This document shows, one piece after another, positions 19,431-27,787 of a stretch of DNA of 64,000 nt. The notes beneath the pieces were generated by a model that was given only the letters and a program-made list of their open reading frames with translations, was not told the origin of the DNA and did not search any database. How positions within the stretch are numbered: the first letter of the stretch is position 1; each line of letters starts with the position of its first letter. Source of the DNA: Candidatus Rhodoferax bjergmarkensis (GTDB lineage: Bacteria > Pseudomonadota > Gammaproteobacteria > Burkholderiales > Burkholderiaceae_C); contig JADJFX010000034.1 in assembly GCA_016708345.1 (NCBI GenBank), positions 1 through 64,000 of the forward strand. Direction: 5' to 3'. A program made the translations under genes and the position numbers.

Positions 19431-20732
19431 TCAGGCCTTGGCCACCGGTATCTCGTCAATGCAGGTGGTGTAGCTGGGTGTTCTGCGCTCTTGCTTCATC
19501 GACCAAACCCGCCTTGCTCCCGCTACCCCTGCACTGGCCATGTGCAGGGTACCTCGGCCATACCGTTGGTTGATGCTGTCCAGTGCGAACATCAATAGTC
19601 CCCGGTCGTGGCGACCCTCGTCGTCTTGTAAATCCAATTCAGTTTGCTGGTGGGTGTCGGGCTGCAAATCCAGCAGCATGACACCCGCCTTGGCGAGCTT
19701 GAAACCAGGGCGGTAAATCGACTGGAGACCGTTCAGGGCAGCGGCCACAATCAGCGCTGTGTCATTGCTGGGCCTGCGCAGTGGCACGTTCATGGATCGA
19801 CTGTACTGTGGATCAGATCGAAAGGGGCTGGTGCGGATAAAGACCAGCACTTGGGCGGCCAGACTGTGCTGTTTGCGCGCCTTTTCGGCCGCACGGCTGG
19901 CAAACTCCGTCACCGCCTCTGTGAGTGGTGCCAACTCAGACACGGTTTGGCCAAAGGAGCGGGTACAGGCAATTTCCTTTTTGGGTGCCGGTGCATGGTC
20001 CAAGTCGATGCACGGTAGACCCTGCAGTTCTCGCACAGTGCGCTCCAGAACCACCGACCAGTTGCGGCGCACCGTGGTTGGGTCCAGCCGCGCCAGTTCC
20101 AGCGCCGTGTGGATGCCTCCTGTCGTCAATTGTCGGGTGATGCGACGGCCCACACCCCAGACTTCGTTCACAGGGGTTGCCTGAAGCACCTCGTTCAATG
20201 CCTCAGGCGTTAAGGCAGCAAAGTTGCAAACCTGCGCCAAGTGCGGTGGATAGCTGCCGGGCTTGCGCTCTGCCGTTTTGGCAACATGGTTGGCCAACTT
20301 GGCCAAGGTCTTGGTGGCACCGATGCCGATGCCACAGGGAATCCCGACCCATTGCAAAATGCGCGAACGAATTTTGTGGCTGCGCTCGGCCAGATCACCA
20401 CCAACACCGCTCAGGTCAATAAAGGACTCGTCAATCGAGTAGATTTCCTGCCGCGGCCCCAGTCCGGCTGCCAAGCTCATCATCCGGTCGCTCAGGTCGC
20501 CATACAAGGGGAAGTTGGCGGACAGGCCAACGAGACCGGCATCTTCTTGCAGGTGTTTGATCTTGAACCATGGCGCGCCCATGGCAATGCCCAAGGCTTT
20601 GGCTTCGTTAGAACGCGCCACCGCACAGCCATCGTTGTTGCTCAGGACCACCACCGCACGCCCACGCAAGCTGGGCCTGAATACCCGCTCACAGCTCACG
20701 TAAAAATTGTTACCGTCAACCAAGGCGTACAT
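19431..20732 (-). CDS. umuC: DNA polymerase V catalytic subunit UmuC
   Basis: Y-family translesion polymerase, 433 residues. MYALVDGNNFYVSCERVF carries the first metal-binding Asp, SNNDGCAVARSNEAKALG is the UmuC signature, and EIYSIDESFIDLSGV holds the second acidic pair. The helix-hairpin-helix and little-finger domains follow, and the C-terminus is typical of the UmuC extension. It lies downstream of umuD, separated by a 27-codon frame that overlaps the umuD stop. Confidence 0.96.
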   Translation of the reverse strand: MYALVDGNNFYVSCERVFRPSLRGRAVVVLSNNDGCAVARSNEAKALGIAMGAPWFKIKHLQEDAGLVGLSANFPLYGDLSDRMMSLAAGLGPRQEIYSIDESFIDLSGVGGDLAERSHKIRSRILQWVGIPCGIGIGATKTLAKLANHVAKTAERKPGSYPPHLAQVCNFAALTPEALNEVLQATPVNEVWGVGRRITRQLTTGGIHTALELARLDPTTVRRNWSVVLERTVRELQGLPCIDLDHAPAPKKEIACTRSFGQTVSELAPLTEAVTEFASRAAEKARKQHSLAAQVLVFIRTSPFRSDPQYSRSMNVPLRRPSNDTALIVAAALNGLQSIYRPGFKLAKAGVMLLDLQPDTHQQTELDLQDDEGRHDRGLLMFALDSINQRYGRGTLHMASAGVAGARRVWSMKQERRTPSYTTCIDEIPVAKA

Positions 20733-20738
20733 CGCGGA

Positions 20739-20822
20739 TCACCACAGCGCAACGACCTCAGCGGTACTCGCAGTACCGGGCATCGCCAAACTCTTGCGCC
20801 GTTTGGGGACAGGCATGTTCAT
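20739..20822 (-). CDS. Possible 27-residue ORF between umuD and umuC
   Basis: The ATG overlaps the umuD stop codon (ATGA) and the stop lies 6 bp before the umuC ATG. The peptide is basic at the N-terminus (MNMPVPKRRKSLAM). It could be a translational-coupling leader for umuC or just a former umuC N-terminal extension. No family recognised; existence as a protein is uncertain. Confidence 0.3.
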   Translation of the reverse strand: MNMPVPKRRKSLAMPGTASTAEVVALW

Positions 20823-21271
20823 ACTCCGAATTGTTTGATCGTCGCCGTCACCACACCCCAAACCTCAATCGTTTGCCCCTCCTTGGGCACAATCTCCGGG
20901 AAGGTGGGGTTGGCAGACTTGAGCTTGACCCGGCCAGAGCGCTGGTACAGGTACTTGACGGTGAAGTCGCCATCCACGATGGCCACCACGATATGGTTGT
21001 GCCTGGGTTTGATGGCGCGGTCCACCACCAGGATGTCGTTGTCGAAAATTCCGGCCTCCACCATGGAATGCCCTCTGGAGCGAAGAAAATAGGTGGCCTG
21101 CGGATGCACCACCAGCATTTGCATCAAATCAATCCGCTGGCCACCCAAGTCTTCGGCTGGCGATGGAAAGCCGGCGCAGACCCGATTCTTCAGCAACATG
21201 GCCAAAAGTGGTGCATCCGACACGGGTACCGGCACAGAGGTGGAAATTGCAAGCGATTCTGTACTGTTCAT
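20819..21271 (-). CDS. umuD: DNA polymerase V accessory subunit UmuD (S24 peptidase)
   Basis: LexA-like self-cleaving protein, 150 residues. RecA-stimulated autocleavage is expected at Ala33-Gly34 in VCAGFPSPAED. Catalytic Ser69 is in RSRGHSMVEAG and Lys106 in GDFTVKYLYQ. The cleaved form joins UmuC in polymerase V. A LexA box covers the start codon, so expression belongs to the SOS response. Confidence 0.95.
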   Translation of the reverse strand: MNSTESLAISTSVPVPVSDAPLLAMLLKNRVCAGFPSPAEDLGGQRIDLMQMLVVHPQATYFLRSRGHSMVEAGIFDNDILVVDRAIKPRHNHIVVAIVDGDFTVKYLYQRSGRVKLKSANPTFPEIVPKEGQTIEVWGVVTATIKQFGV

Positions 21272-21281
21272 CCATCCAGTA
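21262..21281 (-). promoter_or_regulatory. LexA box (SOS operator) over the umuD start
   Basis: TACTGTTCATCCATCCAGTA fits the CTG-N10-CAG rule and has TACTG/CAGTA outer arms, close to the E. coli consensus. It overlaps the umuD ATG at 21271. Confidence 0.85.
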
Positions 21282-21372
21282 TATTTCAGTCCCCAAATTT
21301 TTCCAATGCATTCTCCAGTGTGCGAGCTGAGAGAACCGGGAATTTGATCGTTTTTAGCCTCTACCGCACGTT

Positions 21373-21410
21373 CTGCTTGCGCAAGCAGCTATTACTTTTG
21401 TAGCATTTTC
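21373..21410. repeat. Dispersed repeat, short copy between umuD and the AraC gene
   Basis: CTGCTTGCGCAAGCAGCTAT followed by TACTTTTGTAGC. It has the TGCTTGCGCA arms of the family but lacks the loop segment. Confidence 0.55.
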
Positions 21411-21425
21411 AGGGCTTCAATCGCT

Positions 21426-22541
21426 TCAAGATTCCCTTAAACGCTCGCTGACCGCACTTTGCACGGGGTACTTGGGTGGCAAATGGGCCTGCAAACCCGC
21501 CTGCACTTGAGCCCGGTACTGGCCCGGCCCGGTGCCCTGCCAGCTTTTAAAGGCGTGATGAAAAGCAGGCGTGTCCTGAAAACCCAGCAAATAGCCCACC
21601 TCGGCCACTGACATGGCGGAGCTGGCCAGGTAGTGGCGGGCCAGTTCGTGGCGGGTGGCGTCGAGCAGCGTCTGGTAGGCCACGCCTGCTTCCAGCAGGC
21701 GGCGCTGCAGGGTGCGGGTGGACAAATGCAGGTCGGCGGCCACATCGGCCAGCTTGACCGCGCCGCTGCCCAGTCGGCCCGAAATGCTTTGGCGCACCTG
21801 CGCCACGATGCCGACCTCGCGCGGATAGCGCGCATGCAAGAGCGCATCGGCGTGCTGCTGCAAGAGCGGCAACAGGGCTTTGTTGGCGTGCTGAATCGGC
21901 AAGTTCAGCAACACCGCCGGGAAGATGGCGCGGTTCATGTCCGCCCCCCAGTGCACCTGCGCCCTGCTGCACTGACTGATATGCGCGGCACTGGCCTCAT
22001 CAGTACGGTGCATGAACTCGATCTGAAAATCGCTCAAAGCCCGGCCCACCAGCCATTGGGCGCAGGTCTGGATGCCCGAGAACACCGACTCCACCAGCGC
22101 ACCCGCTTGTGGGTGCTGCGCACAGTCGTTGCGCCAGGCATAGATGACCTGATCACCGCTGGCCGTGAAGCTGGAGCGGCCCAGGTCATGCACCAGACAT
22201 TCAAACTTCAAAACCTGCTGCAGCGCTTCGCCCAGCGTAGGGCAGGCCAGCAGCAAGATACCGTTGACGCCGTAGGTGGTGGGCTTGACGTACTGCCCCA
22301 GCCGCCAGCCAAACAGCGGTCCCGCCTGCTCACGGGCCAGCGCCAGCAAGGCCAGATAGGTGGCAAGCGGCACATCTTCATCCCCGATGGCCGGGCGACC
22401 CAGCAAGGCCGTCAAATCCGCCAAGGCCACACCCTCGCCCAGCGCGGCATCCCACAAGGTATGGGCGTAAGGGGCCACTACGCGGGCGGCACTGGCAGTT
22501 GACGAAGTTGCGGACTCAGACGTCAACATGGGGTTGGGCAT
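21426..22541 (-). CDS. AraC-family transcriptional regulator (arabinose-binding-like N-domain)
   Basis: About 371 residues from the ATG at 22541. The frame stays open up to 22607, but that part overlaps the kinase gene deeply, so the shorter start is preferred. The N-terminal domain resembles the OruR/ArgR-like ligand-binding type (DAALGEGVALADLTALLG, LVHDLGRSSF). The C-terminal HTH reads VAADLHLSTRTLQRRLLEAG and MSVAEVGYLLGFQDTPAFHH. It overlaps the 3' end of the hybrid kinase gene upstream and is probably cotranscribed. The inducer is unknown. Confidence 0.9.
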   Translation of the reverse strand: MPNPMLTSESATSSTASAARVVAPYAHTLWDAALGEGVALADLTALLGRPAIGDEDVPLATYLALLALAREQAGPLFGWRLGQYVKPTTYGVNGILLLACPTLGEALQQVLKFECLVHDLGRSSFTASGDQVIYAWRNDCAQHPQAGALVESVFSGIQTCAQWLVGRALSDFQIEFMHRTDEASAAHISQCSRAQVHWGADMNRAIFPAVLLNLPIQHANKALLPLLQQHADALLHARYPREVGIVAQVRQSISGRLGSGAVKLADVAADLHLSTRTLQRRLLEAGVAYQTLLDATRHELARHYLASSAMSVAEVGYLLGFQDTPAFHHAFKSWQGTGPGQYRAQVQAGLQAHLPPKYPVQSAVSERLRES

Positions 22542-24288
22542 CGGAGCGGCGGGTGTACACAAGTAGTTTTTCCACCAGTACCGTGAGGTCAAAGGGCTTG
22601 CCAACAAAGTCGTTCATACCGGCGGCCAAGCAAGCATCGCGGTCTGAAGCCATGGCGTTGGCAGTCATGGCGATCACAGGCAAATTTTTCAAGCCCAATT
22701 GCATGCGAATGGCTTGGGTGGCGGTGTAACCGTCCATCACCGGCATCTGAACGTCCATCAACACTGCATCAAACTGCGGTGAAACACTTGCCACGGCGGC
22801 AACAGCCAACTCACCGTTTTCTGCGATGTCAACCATTGCACCTTCGGCCGTCAGCAGCTCCCGCGCCACCTGCTGATTGATCAGGTTATCGTCCACCACC
22901 AGCAAACGCAGGCCCTGCAAGCGTTTGATTTTGCCGGGTTTGGCCGATGGTTCAGGCACCGGGGCACTCGACACCGGCTTGTCTTGCAGCGCATCATCCA
23001 CGGCGTCCAGCGTCAACGTAAAGTAAAACGTGCTGCCTTGGCCCAACACGCTGTCCAGCGCCAACTCGCCCCCCATCAACTCCACCAGGCGTTTGGAAAT
23101 GGACAGGCCCAGACCGGTGCCACCAAAACGCCGCGTCGTCGACACTTCAGCTTGCGCAAAACCGCTGAAGATGTGCTTTTGGTGCTCTGGCGCAATGCCA
23201 ATGCCACTGTCGCGCACCGCAAAGCGCAGTGTCGTGCGAGGGCCATTTTTTTCCAGCACCTTGATTTGAATGAGCACCTCCCCCTGCGCTGTGAATTTGA
23301 TGGCGTTGCCACTCAGGTTGATCAGCACCTGCAGCAGTCGCAAGGCGTCACCCATCAGTGCCTTGGGGGTTTGCGGGTCAATGTCAAAAACCACTTCAAC
23401 CGGCTTGGCACCGACGTTGGCCGACACAATGACGGACAGGTCACGCAGCATGGGCAGCACCCCAAAAGGCTGGGGGTCAAGCGCCATCTTGCCGGCATCG
23501 ATCTTGGAAAAATCGAGGATGTCGTTGAGCAAACCCAGCAGCGACTTGGCGGCCCCTTCGGTCTTGCTGGTGTAGTCAAGCTGCTGCGGGGTCAGCTCGG
23601 TGTTTTGCAATAGCTTGAGCAGGCCCAGGATGGCATTCATCGGCGTGCGAATTTCGTGGCTCATGTTGGCCAGAAAAGCGCCTTTGGCCTGCGTTGCGGC
23701 GTCGGCTTCTTCCTTGGCTCGGCGCAGTTCGTCATGGGTGGCCTGAAGCTGCTGGTTGCGTTCAGCCAAGGCTGCATTGGCCAGCTCGGTGGCGGCCACC
23801 TGCTCAGTGAGTTGGCGCTGGGTCTGGATCTCCTGGTTGAAATTGACTTCGTAATTGCCGATCAAGGACCAGACCACGATGCCTACCATGACCGCACCAA
23901 AACTCCACACCATGGCCCACACGTTGGGCAAGCGCAAGGGCATGGTCAAAGTCAAAATACCTTGCGCTTCAGCCAACCAGTAGCCAACGATGCTTGACAC
24001 AAACACCAGCACCAGAATCGCCATCTGGCGTCGCCCCAGCATCCAGCCGACAAACAACAAAATGACCGGAATGTTGGCCCACACCGGTGTGCGAACGCCG
24101 TTGACGAACAGGGGCGTAAGCAGGACAAACGCGCACATGGGTGCCAGCAGCAGGTAGCGGGCCAAGCGCATGCGGCCCATGTGGATGGCAATTTTTGCCG
24201 GTAGTCCGGCCGCAAACATGGCATAGCTCGAATACTGGACATGCGGCATCGTCAAGGACAAAAAAATCCACAGAACGACGGCAAACAC
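22516..24288 (-). CDS. Hybrid sensor histidine kinase/response regulator; 5' end disturbed by a 7-bp duplication
   Basis: 590 residues from a GTG. Five or six TM segments lie in residues 1-160, then a coiled coil (160-215). HisKA has the phospho-acceptor in SHEIRTPMNAILG, HATPase_c has N, G1 and G2 boxes (LINLSGNAIKFT, DSGIGIAPEHQKHIF, GTGLGLSISKRLVELMGG), and a C-terminal receiver has VLMDVQMPVMDGY. An ATG at 24376 begins MISELTP but reaches a stop after 24 codons. Deleting one of two tandem GGTGTCA units at 24350-24363 would join it to QQQVAATSDRFFRRFVDIW and this kinase. The original protein was probably about 617 residues. Confidence 0.88.
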   Translation of the reverse strand: MFAVVLWIFLSLTMPHVQYSSYAMFAAGLPAKIAIHMGRMRLARYLLLAPMCAFVLLTPLFVNGVRTPVWANIPVILLFVGWMLGRRQMAILVLVFVSSIVGYWLAEAQGILTLTMPLRLPNVWAMVWSFGAVMVGIVVWSLIGNYEVNFNQEIQTQRQLTEQVAATELANAALAERNQQLQATHDELRRAKEEADAATQAKGAFLANMSHEIRTPMNAILGLLKLLQNTELTPQQLDYTSKTEGAAKSLLGLLNDILDFSKIDAGKMALDPQPFGVLPMLRDLSVIVSANVGAKPVEVVFDIDPQTPKALMGDALRLLQVLINLSGNAIKFTAQGEVLIQIKVLEKNGPRTTLRFAVRDSGIGIAPEHQKHIFSGFAQAEVSTTRRFGGTGLGLSISKRLVELMGGELALDSVLGQGSTFYFTLTLDAVDDALQDKPVSSAPVPEPSAKPGKIKRLQGLRLLVVDDNLINQQVARELLTAEGAMVDIAENGELAVAAVASVSPQFDAVLMDVQMPVMDGYTATQAIRMQLGLKNLPVIAMTANAMASDRDACLAAGMNDFVGKPFDLTVLVEKLLVYTRRSDAQPHVDV

Positions 24289-24349
24289 GATCCAAATGTC
24301 AACAAAGCGACGAAAAAACCGGTCGCTGGTCGCCGCAACCTGCTGTTGA

Positions 24350-24363
24350 GGTGTCAGGTGTCA
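24350..24363. repeat. 7-bp tandem duplication at the start of the hybrid kinase gene
   Basis: GGTGTCA occurs twice in tandem. Removing one unit restores one open frame from the ATG at 24376 into the kinase. Confidence 0.7.
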
Positions 24364-24543
24364 GTTCGGAAATCATGAAGGATTAGGGGTTCTCGCAGAA
24401 AAAAACTTGCTGCCGATGCAGTAATTTTCATTCTACGTGGCACCCACTTGGCGCGATAGCACAATCGATTGGCGGCATCGCGAATTTATAGACTGCAGTC
24501 TTTGATCTACATTCCTCACAACACCCAACAAACGGAGTATGAA

Positions 24544-26161
24544 ATGCGCAGATGGAATGGCTGGGGCGACGATGCCACCTCAATGAACCTCAACAAAAGC
24601 GCCCGCGCGATGATGGGGCAGCTCTTGGGCCCCGGGCATCCCGGCCAGGACGCCGAGCGCAAAGCCTTGCTGAAAAAGGTGCCTCCCACGCGCCTGCCCA
24701 AGAACTCGCTCATCCAGACGGACGCCTCCAGCCGTTTTGCCATGGCACTGGGGGAAAGTTATGGCGACTGGATTCGCAAACGCTTCGGTGCCATGCCGCC
24801 GGTGCCAGACGGAGTCGCTTTTCCCCAAACCAGTCAAGAAGTGCGTGAATTGCTGGACTTGGCGCAGGCCAATCACTGGGTGGTGATTCCATTCGCAGGT
24901 GGCACCAGCGTGGCCGGGCATCTGGACTGCCCGGTGAGCAAACGGCCCATTTTGTCGATCAACCTGGGCCGCATGAACCAGTTGCAGAGCATCGACCTTG
25001 AGAGCCAGCTCGCCACCTTTGGTGCCGGTACACCGGGGCCGCTGCTGGAAGAGCAACTGCGCGAGCATGGCTATACGCTGGGGCACTTTCCACAATCGTT
25101 CGAATACTCCACCGTGGGTGGGTGGGTGGTGACCCGCTCCAGCGGCCAACAATCGTTGCGCTATGGGCGCATTGAGCAGCTGTTTGCCGGTGGCCACATG
25201 GAAACCCCGGTTGGCCCGCTCACCATTCCCACCCTGCCCGCCTCCAGCGCGGGGCCCGATTTGCGCGAAATCGTCATGGGCTCCGAAGGCCGTTTTGGTG
25301 TGCTGACCGAAGCCACCGTGCGCATCACGCCATTGCCCGAGCACGAGAGTTTTCACGCCATTTTTCTGCCCACATGGGAACAGGCTGAAAAAGCAGTGCG
25401 CACCCTGGTGCAGCGCAAGCTGCCACTGTCCATGATGCGCCTGTCCAACGCGATTGAGACCGAAACCAACCTCACGCTGGCGGGCCACGCCGCCATCATT
25501 GGCACCATGGAGAAGTACCTGCAGCTGCGCGGCTGCGGGGAAGGCAAATGCATGCTGATGCTGGGCGTGAGTGCCGACCAGCACACCGCCCGCTACGCAC
25601 TGAAGGAAGCCCGCCGCATCCTCAAAACATTCGGTGCGGCGTACATCGGCACCGCCATGGGGGCCAAATGGGCGGCCAACCGCTTCAAAGGCCCCTACCT
25701 GCGCAACACATTGTGGGACGAGGGCTACAGCGCCGACACGATTGAGACGGCGGTGGACTGGCCCATGGTCTCGCCGCTGATGTTTGCCATGGAGCAAACG
25801 GCGCGTGATGTGTTTGCCGAGTATGGCGAACGGGTTCACGCCTTTACCCACCTGTCGCACATGTACCCGCAGGGCAGCAGCATTTATTCGCAGTTTGTCT
25901 GGCCCACCGCGCCCGGGGGCTTTACGCCCAACTTTGAGCGCTGGCAAAAACTCAAAGCGGCGGTGGCCCAAACCATTGCCGACCATGGCGGCACCGTGAG
26001 CCACCAGCACGGTGTCGGGCGCGATCACGCAGCGCAACTGCATGTGGAAAAAGGGCCGCTGGGCATGGCCACCCTGGCCGGGCTGTGCCGCCACTTCGAT
26101 CCCAAGACAGATCATGAACCCCGGCAAGCTGCTGCAGGACGGTGGGCCATGGGCGAAGTAA
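24544..26161 (+). CDS. FAD-linked oxidase, alkyl-DHAP-synthase-like; 1-bp insertion near its end
   Basis: FAD_binding_4 (PCMH-type) flavoenzyme, about 538 residues when repaired, starting MRRWNGWGDDATS as in bacterial AGPS-like oxidases. FAD-contact blocks are PFAGGTSVAGHLD and GSEGRFGVLTEATVRI. The substrate-side helix SHQHGVGRDH and the terminal CRHFDP complete it. After FDPK an extra A (about 26107) shifts the frame. Without it the sequence reads QIMNPGKLLQDGGPWAK-stop, ending at 26161, the usual end of the family. As written, the frame runs into glpD and mimics a 1,096-residue fusion. Substrate unproven. Confidence 0.85.
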
Positions 26162-27759
26162 GCATCCTTGAGGGCACCACGAACGGTGCCGTCCGCGCCA
26201 GAGGGCTTGTCGCCTTGAGCGCGCAGGAGTGGGACTTGGTCATCATCGGCGGTGGCATCACCGGTGCGGGTGTGGCGCAACAAGCCGCCCGCCGGGGCTG
26301 GAAAGTGTTGCTGGTCGAGCAGCGTGACTTTGCCTGGGGCACCTCCAGCCGTTCGTCAAAATTGGTGCATGGCGGCCTGCGTTACCTGAAAGAAGGCGAC
26401 CTCAAAACCACGCTGCACTCGGTGCGCGAACGCGAGCGCCTGATGCGCGAAGCCCCCGAGCTGGTGCAAGCCCAAAGCTTTTTGTTTGCCGACTGCAAGG
26501 GCCGCAAACCGGGGCGCTGGCTGTTCCAGCTTGGCCTCACGGTGTACGACATCATGGCCGGGCAGCGCAGCCACTTTTATGCCGACCTGGCCCGCACGCG
26601 CGCCCTGGTACCGGGCTTGAACCCGCCCGCCATGCGCGGCGCGCTGGTGTTTAACGATGCAAAAACCGACGATGCCCGGCTGGTGCTGCGCGTGCTGATG
26701 GAAGCTCAGCACGATGGCGCGCTGGCGCTCAACTACGTAGCCGCCCAAGAGTTGGTGCTGACCCATGGACGCGTGAGCGGCCTGGTGCTGCAGGACGTCA
26801 TCACCGGCCAGGCCTTTCGCGTTCGCGCCAAATCCGTGGTCAACGCCACCGGTGCCTGGGCCGATAAGCTGCGCGCCAACCTGGGGGCCAAGCCCATGCT
26901 GCGCCCGCTGCGCGGCAGCCATCTGGTGGTGCCGCACAAGCGGCTTCCGGTTGAGCAAAGCATCAGCATGATGCATGTGCGCGATGGCCGACCGGTGTTT
27001 TTGTACCCGTGGGAGGGCTCGACCCTGATCGGCACCACCGACCTGGACCACCAGGGCGACCTGAATGTGGAGGCCAGCATCACCCAGCAAGAGGTGGACT
27101 ACCTGATCGAAGCGGTGAACGACCAGTTCCCGCAGGCGCGCCTTACCGAGTCTGATGTGACCGCCGTCTACGCCGGTGTGCGCCCGGTGGTGGATGACGG
27201 CAAGGGCGCGGCCTCCAAGGCCACACGCGACCATGTGGTGCGCGACGAGTCCGGCCTCATCACACTGACCGGCGGCAAGCTCACCACCTTTCGCCTGATG
27301 GCGCAGGACGCACTCAAGCTGGCCGCCCCCCATGCGGGCAAGCACTTTGCCCGCGACGAAGCCGTGATGTTCACGCCCGCCAGTTGCCTTGCCGAATGGA
27401 GCGAGCCGGTGCGCCAGCGCCTAAGCGCGCGTTATGGTTTGCTCGCCGCACAGCGGGTTGTCAACGCCAAACCAGAAGACCTGCAGTTCATCCCCAACAC
27501 CCAAACGCTGTGGGTGGAACTGGCGGTGGCGGCACAGTATGAAGCGGTGGTGCATCTGGACGATTTGCTCCTGCGGCGCACCCGACTGGGCATTTTGTTG
27601 CCACGCGGCGGGCTGGATCACCTGGCGCGCATCTTGAGCCTGTGTGAGCCGCATCTGCAATGGGGCGACAAAGGCTGGGATTCAGAGCTGACCCGCTACC
27701 GCGCGCTGATCGCCCAGCACTACGCCCTGCCCCAGCGCGCAACGTCATCGCCAAATTAA
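26149..27759 (+). CDS. glpD: Aerobic glycerol-3-phosphate dehydrogenase GlpD
   Basis: FAD-dependent, membrane-associated enzyme that oxidises sn-glycerol 3-phosphate to DHAP and passes electrons to quinone. About 536 residues from the ATG at 26149. The Rossmann motif is IIGGGITGAGVAQQAARRGW. Conserved blocks are TSSRSSKLVHGGLRYL, NATGAWADKLR, GTTDLDHQGD, and the C-terminal GGKLTTFRLMA. The start overlaps the repaired end of the oxidase gene by 13 bp, as expected for coupled operon genes. The FGGY kinase follows 28 bp downstream. Confidence 0.93.
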   Translation: MGEVSILEGTTNGAVRARGLVALSAQEWDLVIIGGGITGAGVAQQAARRGWKVLLVEQRDFAWGTSSRSSKLVHGGLRYLKEGDLKTTLHSVRERERLMREAPELVQAQSFLFADCKGRKPGRWLFQLGLTVYDIMAGQRSHFYADLARTRALVPGLNPPAMRGALVFNDAKTDDARLVLRVLMEAQHDGALALNYVAAQELVLTHGRVSGLVLQDVITGQAFRVRAKSVVNATGAWADKLRANLGAKPMLRPLRGSHLVVPHKRLPVEQSISMMHVRDGRPVFLYPWEGSTLIGTTDLDHQGDLNVEASITQQEVDYLIEAVNDQFPQARLTESDVTAVYAGVRPVVDDGKGAASKATRDHVVRDESGLITLTGGKLTTFRLMAQDALKLAAPHAGKHFARDEAVMFTPASCLAEWSEPVRQRLSARYGLLAAQRVVNAKPEDLQFIPNTQTLWVELAVAAQYEAVVHLDDLLLRRTRLGILLPRGGLDHLARILSLCEPHLQWGDKGWDSELTRYRALIAQHYALPQRATSSPN

Positions 27760-27787
27760 TTTCAAAAAGTACGAAAGATAAAACAGC

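Noticed and set aside
24580..26283. 567-codon minus-strand frame opposite the FAD oxidase
   Set aside because: Antisense shadow; composition is typical of a reversed GC-rich gene.
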